Origin: Desulfuromonadaceae bacterium UBA6124
GTDB lineage: Bacteria; Desulfobacterota; Desulfuromonadia; Desulfuromonadales; Trichloromonadaceae
Assembly: GCA_002423365.1 (NCBI GenBank)
Contig: DIVU01000147.1
Location: 5,052-11,256, forward strand
DNA length: 6,205 nt
Direction of reading: 5' to 3'
Shown: one piece after another, positions 1 through 5,147 of the stretch
Layout: each line of letters starts with the position of its first letter
Position numbering within the stretch: the first letter of the stretch is position 1
Notes under the pieces: model-generated
Seen by the model: only the letters and a program-made list of their open reading frames with translations
What the model was told of the DNA's origin: nothing
The model's database searches: none
Translations under genes and position numbers: made by a program

Positions 1-22
1 GCGCAGCATGCTGCGCCCCTAC
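1..22. repeat. GC-rich palindromic repeat, copy A (downstream of argG), cut by the window edge
   Basis: Positions 1-16, gcgcagcatgctgcgc, form a perfect palindrome that continues rightwards as CCCTAC (17-22). Copy B at 2997-3018 aligns base for base with only three differences: A5/G, T12/C and C19/T. Positions 5 and 12 pair with each other in the stem, so the palindrome is kept by a compensatory change. The left arm is outside the window. It lies 17 bases beyond the argG stop and resembles the general class of REP-like intergenic palindromes. Confidence 0.75.
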
Positions 23-26
23 CGCT

Positions 27-39
27 TCCTTCAGAAGGA
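27..39 (-). other. Small hairpin directly after the argG stop
   Basis: TCCTT-CTG-AAGGA on the minus strand is a perfect five-pair stem with a three-base loop, starting right next to the argG TAA. It is too short, and lacks a U-tract, to be called a terminator. It may simply be chance. Confidence 0.3.
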
Positions 40-1260
40 TTACTTCTTGTTCTGCCGCTGGATGGCGGCGATGCGCATGCGCAGGGCGTTGAGTTTGATG
101 AAGCCTTCGGCGTCGGCCTGGTTGTAAACATCGTCCTTTTCGAAGGTGGCGAAATCGACGTTGAACAGGCTGTCGCTGGCCGAGTCGCGGCCGACCACCC
201 GGCAGTGACCTTTATAGAGCTTGATGCGGGCCTTGCCGTTGACCGTCTGCTGCGACGCGTCGATCAGAGTCTGCAGCACCTGGCGCTCGGGGGAGAACCA
301 GTAGCCGTTATAGATCATGTCGGCGTAGCGGGGGACGAGCGAATCGCGTAGGTGCATGACCTCACGGTCCATGCAGATCGACTCGACGGCACGATGGGCC
401 TCTTCGAGGATGGTGCCGCCGGGGGTCTCGTAGACGCCGCGGCTCTTCATGCCGACGTAACGGTTTTCCAGCAGGTCAACCCGGCCGATGCCGTGCTTGC
501 CGCCGAATTCATTGAGTTTGGCCAGCAATTTGGCCGGGGAGAGGCGCTCGCCGTTGACCGCCACGGCGTCCCCTTTCTCGAACTCGACTTCCACGTATTC
601 CGGCTGGTCGGGAGCGTCCTCGGGACGGACGGTGAGCTGGTACATCTCTTCCGGCGCCTCGGCCCAGGGGTTTTCCAGGATATCCCCTTCGAAGGAGATG
701 TGCAGCAGGTTGCGGTCCGAACTCCAGGGAAATTTCTTGCTGGTCGGCACCGGAATGCCGTGCTTCTTGGCGTAGTTTTCCAGGTCGGTGCGGCTCTTCA
801 TGTCCCACTCGCGCCAGGGGGCGATGACCTTGATCGCCGGGTCGTAGTGATAGTAGGCGATCTCGAACCGGACCTGGTCGTTGCCTTTGCCGGTGGCGCC
901 GTGGGAGACGGCGTCGGCCCCTTCCCGGGCGGCGATCTCCATCTGCGCCTTGGCGATCAGCGGCCGGGCGATGGAGGTGCCGAGGAAGTAGCGCCCTTCG
1001 TAAATGGCGTTGGCGCGGAACATGGGGAAGACGAAGTCGCGGGCGAATTCTTCTTTGAGGTCGACGATATGGCAGCTGCTGGCGCCGGTCTTCTTGGCTT
1101 TTTCCGGGATGAAGTCAAGTTCTTCCCCTTGGCCGAGGTCGGCGGAATAGGCGACCACTTCGCAGTCGTACTCTTCCGTGAGCCACTTGAGAATAATGGA
1201 GGTATCCAGACCCCCGGAGTAAGCGAGGACGACTTTTTTGACATTGGTTTTCTTGGCCAT
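40..1260 (-). CDS. argG: Argininosuccinate synthase
   Basis: ArgG condenses citrulline with aspartate using ATP (giving AMP and pyrophosphate) to form argininosuccinate, the penultimate step of arginine synthesis, in the cytoplasm as a tetramer. The 406-residue protein has the usual length of the common bacterial type. The N-type ATP pyrophosphatase P-loop is AYSGGLDTS (13-21). HGATGKGNDQVRFE (120-133) forms the nucleotide and aspartate-binding region, and the synthase domain includes GRVDLLENRYVGMKSRGVYETPGG (259-282). ATG start with AAGGAG six bases upstream; TAA stop at 40-42. A 13-base mini-hairpin (27-39) and then a GC-rich palindrome (1-22) follow the stop. argH is the expected next gene but would lie outside the window. 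No unusual residues seen. Confidence 0.98.
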   Translation of the reverse strand: MAKKTNVKKVVLAYSGGLDTSIILKWLTEEYDCEVVAYSADLGQGEELDFIPEKAKKTGASSCHIVDLKEEFARDFVFPMFRANAIYEGRYFLGTSIARPLIAKAQMEIAAREGADAVSHGATGKGNDQVRFEIAYYHYDPAIKVIAPWREWDMKSRTDLENYAKKHGIPVPTSKKFPWSSDRNLLHISFEGDILENPWAEAPEEMYQLTVRPEDAPDQPEYVEVEFEKGDAVAVNGERLSPAKLLAKLNEFGGKHGIGRVDLLENRYVGMKSRGVYETPGGTILEEAHRAVESICMDREVMHLRDSLVPRYADMIYNGYWFSPERQVLQTLIDASQQTVNGKARIKLYKGHCRVVGRDSASDSLFNVDFATFEKDDVYNQADAEGFIKLNALRMRIAAIQRQNKK

Positions 1261-1266
1261 GTTGGT

Positions 1267-1272
1267 CTCCTT
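1267..1272 (-). promoter_or_regulatory. argG ribosome binding site
   Basis: AAGGAG on the minus strand lies six bases before the ATG at 1260-1258. This is a strong site, and it decides the start at MAKKTN. Confidence 0.8.
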
Positions 1273-1285
1273 GGGTGATTGGGAC

Positions 1286-1311
1286 TCCGGCTTCGGGTAT
1301 CCGAGGCCGGA
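1286..1311 (-). other. Strong hairpin between the RDD gene and argG
   Basis: An inverted repeat with 11-base arms and a four-base loop spans 1286-1311. On the minus strand the arms are TCCGGCCTCGG and CCGAAGCCGGA around ATAC, with one C-A mismatch. It begins 13 bases after the RDD-gene stop and ends 13 bases before the argG Shine-Dalgarno site. No U-tract follows, so it is unlikely to be an intrinsic terminator. It could stabilise or separate the two cistrons in mRNA, or be a decayed repeat element. Confidence 0.6.
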
Positions 1312-1324
1312 CGGCGCGAAAGCG

Positions 1325-2002
1325 TTAGAGTTTGATCACATAGGTATCGGCGATGCGGTCGTGCAGACCCTGTTTCTGGTCGTCGAAGGCCGCCATCAGG
1401 TAGCCGATACCGAGCAGGATGCCGGAGAGAAACTTGCCCGGTACCTCGCGGACAAAGGCGCGGCCGTAAGTGATTTCTTCCCCCGTGGTGCGGATGACCT
1501 TGATGCGCAAGGCCATCTTCCCCGGGGTCTGACCGCAATAGCCGGTGAAGAAGACGGAGTAGGTGAGGCCGACGAGAGCGCCGAAGAGGGTAGCCATCAG
1601 CCCGATGAAGGCCTCGCCGTGCGGCTCCATGCCGGAGAGCATCGTTCCGGCGGTCAAGCCGAGGATCAGGCTGAAGACGAACTGGACCAGGCCCAACAAT
1701 AGGGAATCGAGTAAGGAAGCGACAGCGCGGGTCCAGAAGCCCGCCTTGGGCAGACTCTCGGCATAGGTCATCGGCGGCGCCGGGGGGACGGCGCGGGTCG
1801 CCTCCAGCGGCAGGCCCATCACGTCCGTCGCTGCCGCGCTCATCGCCGGTTCCGCGACGAAATCCGGGGCACTTTCCGCAGGGGCTTCAGGGCGGGGGAA
1901 GGGTTCCTTGCAGCGGGGGCAGATGACCCGGGTCATGCCGGCAGGAATCCGCGCCGGGTCGATCTCCTTGGAAAATCCGCAATGGGGGCAGGTGAGAGTC
2001 AT
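1325..2002 (-). CDS. RDD-family membrane protein with N-terminal MJ0042-type zinc ribbon
   Basis: The biochemical function is unknown. The first 35 residues form a likely zinc ribbon with two CxxC knuckles, CPHC (5-8) and CPRC (28-31), in the MTxTCPxC...RVxCPRC pattern of MJ0042-type fingers. A proline- and alanine-rich linker covers about 37-86. The rest matches the RDD domain: GFWTRAVASLLDS (88-100) with R92 and D99, hydrophobic segments at about 94-118 and 132-155, then GQTPGKMALRIKVI (157-170) and FDDQKQGLHDRIADTYVI (206-223) with a third hydrophobic stretch at 190-205. It is probably an inner-membrane protein with the zinc ribbon in the cytoplasm. I chose the ATG at 2002 (225 residues) because it begins exactly at the finger domain. 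No Shine-Dalgarno sequence is visible. The stop is TAA. It lies between argF and argG in the same direction, which suggests co-transcription but does not show a role in arginine metabolism. Confidence 0.85.
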   Translation of the reverse strand: MTLTCPHCGFSKEIDPARIPAGMTRVICPRCKEPFPRPEAPAESAPDFVAEPAMSAAATDVMGLPLEATRAVPPAPPMTYAESLPKAGFWTRAVASLLDSLLLGLVQFVFSLILGLTAGTMLSGMEPHGEAFIGLMATLFGALVGLTYSVFFTGYCGQTPGKMALRIKVIRTTGEEITYGRAFVREVPGKFLSGILLGIGYLMAAFDDQKQGLHDRIADTYVIKL

Positions 2003-2006
2003 AGAA

Positions 2007-2027
2007 CCAGTGATTGGTGATTGGGTA
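2007..2027. repeat. Seven-base repeats in the argF-RDD gene gap
   Basis: On the plus strand CAGTGAT, TGGTGAT and TGGGTAT follow one another without gaps from 2008 to about 2028, and neighbours differ at one or two bases. The 10-mer GGTGATTGGG (2016-2025) recurs at 1274-1283, just upstream of argG. The repeat occupies the stretch just before the ATG of the next gene, where a ribosome binding site would be expected. It is small and degenerate, and its function is unknown. Confidence 0.45.
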
Positions 2028-2048
2028 TTAAGTGGTTGCGTCAAGAGA

Positions 2049-2957
2049 TCAGCCCATCAACGTGACGAGGATGGCCTTCTGCACGTGCAGACGGTTTTCC
2101 GCCTGGTCGAAGACCACCGAGTGGGGGCCTTCGATGACCTCGTCGGTGATTTCCTCGTCGCGATGGGCGGGCAGACAGTGCAGAACGAGGCAGCTTGGGT
2201 CGGCCAGGGCGACGATGTCGCGATTGATCTGAAAGCCTTTGAAGGCCTGTTCCCGCTCTTGCTGCTCGGCTTCCTGGCCCATGCTCGCCCAGACGTCGGT
2301 GTTGAGGACCATCGCGCCGCGCGCCGCCTCGGCCGGATCGTGGGTGTAGAGGATTTTCGCACCCATTTTTTGGGCGCGGGCGACGACGGCGGCGTCAGGC
2401 TCGTAGCCTTTGGGAGTGGCGACGCGCAGTTCGAAACCAAGGACGGCGGCGGCATTGATCCAGCTGTGGGCCATGTTGTTGCCGTCGCCGATCCAGCAGT
2501 AGACCAGATCGCGGTAGCTCCCCTTGTGCTCGATGACGGTAAAGAGGTCGGCCATCACCTGGCAGGGGTGGTAGAGGTCGGTCAGGGCGTTGACGACGGG
2601 AACGTCGGCATGGCGGGCGAAATCCTCGACCAGTTGCTGGGAAAAGGTGCGGATCATGACGCCGTCGCAGTAGCGTGACATGCAGCGGGCGGTATCCTGT
2701 ACCGGCTCGCCGCGCCCCATCTGAGTGTTGCCCGAGGAGAGAAAGAGGGCGTGGCCGCCGAGCTGAAACATCCCCACTTCAAAAGAGATGCGGGTGCGGG
2801 TCGAACTCTTTTCGAAAATCATCGCCAGGGACTTGCCCCTGAGCAGATGATGCTCTTCGCCGCGCTTCTGCTTGTCCTTGAGGTCACGGGTCAGGGCGAA
2901 GATTTTTTCCAGGTCGTCGCGGCTCCAGTCGGCCAGCGCGAGAAAGTCTCTTTTCAC
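2049..2957 (-). CDS. argF: Ornithine carbamoyltransferase (anabolic)
   Basis: ArgF transfers the carbamoyl group from carbamoyl phosphate to ornithine, giving citrulline, in the cytoplasm; the family forms trimers or multiples of them. The 302-residue product carries every hallmark in order: the carbamoyl-phosphate motif SSTRTR (51-56), the HPCQ segment (130-133) that also binds carbamoyl phosphate, the ornithine-side motif TDVWASMGQE (220-229) and the HCLPAHR loop (260-266) with its active-site cysteine C261. These distinguish it from aspartate carbamoyltransferase and from putrescine or N-acetylornithine carbamoyltransferases as far as can be judged by eye. The start is GTG with AGGAG eight bases upstream; the stop is TGA at 2049-2051. 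It sits 57 bases after argD, with a palindromic repeat and an AT-rich patch in between. Nothing is truncated or unusual in the protein. Confidence 0.97.
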   Translation of the reverse strand: MKRDFLALADWSRDDLEKIFALTRDLKDKQKRGEEHHLLRGKSLAMIFEKSSTRTRISFEVGMFQLGGHALFLSSGNTQMGRGEPVQDTARCMSRYCDGVMIRTFSQQLVEDFARHADVPVVNALTDLYHPCQVMADLFTVIEHKGSYRDLVYCWIGDGNNMAHSWINAAAVLGFELRVATPKGYEPDAAVVARAQKMGAKILYTHDPAEAARGAMVLNTDVWASMGQEAEQQEREQAFKGFQINRDIVALADPSCLVLHCLPAHRDEEITDEVIEGPHSVVFDQAENRLHVQKAILVTLMG

Positions 2958-2965
2958 TTCGGTTG

Positions 2966-2987
2966 CTCCTGAATAAATTTAATTCCA
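2966..2987 (-). promoter_or_regulatory. argF ribosome binding site beside an AT-rich partial palindrome
   Basis: On the minus strand AGGAG (2970-2966) lies eight bases before the GTG at 2957-2955 and supports that start. Directly upstream is an unusually AT-rich patch for this GC-rich region: on the plus strand TGAATAAATTTAATTCCA (2970-2987), a near-palindrome with GAAT and ATTC ends. The TGAAT half and overall size recall ArgR/AhrC operator half-sites, but the spacing between the halves (seven bases rather than four) does not fit the standard ARG box. The ribosome site is firm; operator function is speculative. Confidence 0.45.
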
Positions 2988-2993
2988 CGGGCA

Positions 2994-3018
2994 GGGGCGC
3001 GGCATGCCGCGCCCTTAC
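2994..3018. repeat. GC-rich palindromic repeat, copy B (argD-argF gap)
   Basis: A perfect 20-base palindrome, gggcgcggcatgccgcgccc, occupies 2995-3014 and directly abuts the argD stop. The plus-strand arm continues as CTTAC (3014-3018), which contains the complement of the argD TAA. The left side reads GCAGGGG (2991-2997), a near mirror of the right arm. Aligned to the element at positions 1-22, 19 of 22 bases match, and two of the three differences are a compensating pair. It could fold as a very stable stem in mRNA. It is not a standard terminator, because no U-tract follows in the direction of transcription. Confidence 0.85.
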
Positions 3019-4208
3019 GCCATATCGGCAAGAATGCCGTCGAGGATGGCGATCATCTCGTCGATTTGTGCCTGGTTCACGACCAAGGGCGGGACGAAGC
3101 GCAGCACCGTGTCGTGGGTGACGTTGAGCAGCAGCCCTCGTTCATGCCCCTTCTTGACAATCTCGCCGCCGGGGATGGTCAGGCCCATACCGATCATCAG
3201 GCCGATGCCGCGTACTTCCTCGACGATTTTGTAACGGCTTTGCAGCTGCTTCAGTTCGCCGGTGAGATAGGCCCCCATCTTCACGGCATGCTCCAGAATC
3301 CCGTCGCCGAGCAGGGTCTTCATCGCCGCCAGGGCGGCGGTGGTCATCAGCGGATTGCCGCCGAAGGTCGAACCGTGGGTGCCGGGACCGAAGGATGCGG
3401 CGATCTCGGCGCGGGCGAGCATGGCGCCGATGGGCGCGCCGCCGGCCAGGGCCTTGGCCAGGGTCATGATGTCCGGGGCGATACCAAAATGCTCGTGGGC
3501 GAAGAGTTTACCGGTGCGGCCGAGGCCGGTCTGCACCTCGTCAAAGATCAGCAGCAGCTCGCGGCGGTCGCAGAGAGCCCGCACCGCCCGCATGTAGTCG
3601 ACACTCGGCACCTTGATGCCGCCTTCCCCCTGGATCGGCTCCAGCATCACCGCGCAGGTATGGGGGGTGATCGCCGCTTCGAGGGCGGCGATGTCGTTGA
3701 AGGGGACATGATGAAATCCGTGCAACAGCGGATCGAAGAAACGCTGCACCTTCTCCTGGCCGGTGGCCGAGACGGTAGCCATGGTCCGGCCGTGGAAAGA
3801 TTCGGCGGCGGTGATGATCTGGTAGCGCTCCAGCCCGTATTTTTCGCGGCTGTACTTGCGCGCCAGCTTGATCGCCGCTTCGTTCGCTTCGGCGCCGCTG
3901 TTGCAGAAGAAGGCCTGATCGGCGAAGCAGTGGGCGCAGAGCAGTTCGGCCAGCTCGATCTGCTGGGGAATCTGGTAGTAGTTGGAACAGTGGATGAGAG
4001 TCGCCGCCTGCTCCTGGATGGCCTTGACCACCTTGGGATGACAGTGGCCGAGATTGTTCACCGCCACCCCGGCGAGAAAGTCGAGATAGCGTTTGCCGTC
4101 CACATCCCACAACTCGCAGCCCAACCCCCGCACTGGGACGATGGGGTAGCGACCGTAGGTTTTCATGATGACCCTATCGCTCCGGGTGATCCATTGTTCT
4201 GTATTCAT
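3015..4208 (-). CDS. argD: Acetylornithine aminotransferase
   Basis: ArgD is a PLP-dependent class III aminotransferase that converts N-acetylglutamate semialdehyde plus glutamate into N-acetylornithine plus 2-oxoglutarate; the same fold can also act on succinyldiaminopimelate in lysine synthesis. The 397 residues show CNSGAEANEAAIKLAR (102-117), SFHGRT (137-142), LEPIQGEGG (189-197), the cofactor aspartate in FDEVQTGLGRTG (D223), the PLP lysine in TLAKALAGGAPIG (K252) and HGSTFGGNP (278-286). Length fits the family. I chose the ATG at 4208 (MNTEQW) because the frame upstream is unlike any ArgD and would overlap argB; the ribosome site here is weak (GGAAAG about 11 bases upstream). A second ATG at 4166 is possible but would remove residues I recall as conserved in Geobacter-type ArgD. 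The TAA stop at 3015-3017 lies inside a palindromic repeat arm, so the repeat forms the gene's 3' end. Confidence 0.96.
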   Translation of the reverse strand: MNTEQWITRSDRVIMKTYGRYPIVPVRGLGCELWDVDGKRYLDFLAGVAVNNLGHCHPKVVKAIQEQAATLIHCSNYYQIPQQIELAELLCAHCFADQAFFCNSGAEANEAAIKLARKYSREKYGLERYQIITAAESFHGRTMATVSATGQEKVQRFFDPLLHGFHHVPFNDIAALEAAITPHTCAVMLEPIQGEGGIKVPSVDYMRAVRALCDRRELLLIFDEVQTGLGRTGKLFAHEHFGIAPDIMTLAKALAGGAPIGAMLARAEIAASFGPGTHGSTFGGNPLMTTAALAAMKTLLGDGILEHAVKMGAYLTGELKQLQSRYKIVEEVRGIGLMIGMGLTIPGGEIVKKGHERGLLLNVTHDTVLRFVPPLVVNQAQIDEMIAILDGILADMA

Positions 4209-4227
4209 GATGTCCGTTTCTTTCCGG

Positions 4228-5106
4228 TTATTGAACGATCTCCGTCCCCACCCCTTTGTCGGTGAAGATCTCCAGCAGCACGGCATGTTCGACCCGGCCG
4301 TCGACGATGTGGGCTTTCTTGACCCCGGCGTCCAAGGCCTGGGCGCAGCATTCGACCTTGGGGATCATGCCGCCGATGATCGATTCGTCGCTGATCAGGC
4401 GGTGCATCTCGGCTACCGAGATGCTGGTGAGCAGGTTACCCTGCTTGTCCTTAACCCCCTGCACATCGGTAAGCAGGATCAGCTTCTCGGCCATGAGGGC
4501 GGCGGCGACCCGGCCCGCGACCACGTCGGCGTTGATGTTGTAGCTCTCGCCCCCGACGCCGACCCCGACCGGAGCGATGACCGGGATGAACTTGCCCTGC
4601 TCCAGGGTGTCGATCAGCGCCTGATTGACCCGGACCACATCGCCGACAAAACCGATGTCGACCCGTTCGATTTCACCATCCTCGCGGCGGATTTCCTGCA
4701 GCATCTTCTCGGCCAACAGCAGTTCGCCGTCTTTGCCCGAGAGACCGACGGCGCGGCCGCCGTGGCGGTTGATGAGGCCAACGACCTCTTTGTTGACCTG
4801 GCCGACCAGGACCATCTCGACCACGCCCATGGTGGCGGCGTCGGTGACGCGCATGCCGCGCACGAATTCGGAGACGATCCCGTATTTTTTCAGGGTCTCG
4901 TTGATCTGCGGTCCGCCGCCGTGAACGATGACCGGATTGAGACCGATGTACTTGAGCAGCACCACATCCCGGGCGAAGGACTCTTTCAGCTTTTCGTCGG
5001 CCATGGCATGACCGCCGTATTTGATGACGATGGTGGTGCCGGCGAAGCGCTTCAGGTACGGCAGCGCCTCCATCAGCACATTGGCTTTATTGATCAGATC
5101 TTGCAC
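4228..5106 (-). CDS. argB: Acetylglutamate kinase (arginine-sensitive type)
   Basis: ArgB phosphorylates N-acetyl-L-glutamate with ATP, the second step of arginine synthesis, in the cytoplasm. The 292-residue product has the amino-acid-kinase fold: KYGG at 29-32 (K29 matches catalytic K8 of E. coli), HGGGPQ at 62-67, GMRVTD at 84-89, GLSGKDGE at 121-128, SYNINAD at 188-194 (D194 matches D162) and GGMIPK at 245-250 (K250 matches K217). It is longer than the 258-residue E. coli enzyme because of an N-terminal helix ending in EALPYLKRF (13-21) and a C-terminal GVGTEIV. Both are typical of hexameric, arginine-inhibited enzymes such as those of Pseudomonas aeruginosa and Thermotoga maritima. Feedback inhibition by arginine is therefore a well-grounded inference. 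The start is GTG, supported by a GGAGG site five bases upstream; the stop is TAA. argD follows after 19 bases. Confidence 0.97.
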   Translation of the reverse strand: MQDLINKANVLMEALPYLKRFAGTTIVIKYGGHAMADEKLKESFARDVVLLKYIGLNPVIVHGGGPQINETLKKYGIVSEFVRGMRVTDAATMGVVEMVLVGQVNKEVVGLINRHGGRAVGLSGKDGELLLAEKMLQEIRREDGEIERVDIGFVGDVVRVNQALIDTLEQGKFIPVIAPVGVGVGGESYNINADVVAGRVAAALMAEKLILLTDVQGVKDKQGNLLTSISVAEMHRLISDESIIGGMIPKVECCAQALDAGVKKAHIVDGRVEHAVLLEIFTDKGVGTEIVQ

Positions 5107-5122
5107 GTTTTCCTCCGGAAAA
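5107..5122 (-). promoter_or_regulatory. argB ribosome binding site inside a small inverted repeat
   Basis: Reading the minus strand, GGAGG (5116-5112) sits five bases before the GTG at 5106-5104, an ideal Shine-Dalgarno spacing that fixes the argB start. The site lies in an inverted repeat, TTTTCC-GGA-GGAAAA (5122-5108), so part of it could pair in the mRNA. The stem has only six pairs, four of them A-U, so any masking should be weak. Confidence 0.75.
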
Positions 5123-5124
5123 CT

Positions 5125-5145
5125 GGTCAGAGGTCAAAGGTCCTG
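5125..5145. repeat. Three short seven-base repeats in the hslU-argB gap
   Basis: On the plus strand three heptads lie head to tail: GGTCAGA (5125-5131), GGTCAAA (5132-5138) and GGTCCTG (5139-5145). The first two differ at one base, and the third keeps only GGTC. They fill much of the 41-base gap between the hslU stop and the argB ribosome binding site. No function is visible. This is a small degenerate repeat and could be chance. Confidence 0.5.
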
Positions 5146-5147
5146 AA

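Noticed and set aside
957..1538. Minus-strand open frame spanning the argG start and the RDD-gene 3' end
   Set aside because: It is an out-of-frame shadow of the two real genes, with an Arg/Pro/Ser-rich translation and no domain.
2003..2044. Extended start (TTG at 2044) for the RDD protein
   Set aside because: It would add 14 residues encoded by the heptad repeat, has no ribosome site, and the zinc-ribbon domain begins naturally at the ATG at 2002.
2026..2044. Promoter in the argF-RDD gap (TTGACG and TAATAC on the minus strand)
   Set aside because: The two boxes are only eight bases apart, far from the 16-18 needed.
2995..3014. Palindrome as an intrinsic terminator after argD
   Set aside because: The stem is strong, but the following bases are CTGCCCGTGG in the direction of transcription, with no U-tract.
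3066..4265. Long plus-strand open frame (399 codons) opposite argD, and similar ones opposite argG, argF and argB
   Set aside because: They lie antisense to clearly conserved genes, have low-complexity translations rich in D, G, V, H and A, show no known motifs, and arise easily from GC-rich third-position bias.
4209..4286. Extended ArgD start at 4286
   Set aside because: It would overlap the argB coding end by over 50 bases, and the added 26 residues look nothing like ArgD.
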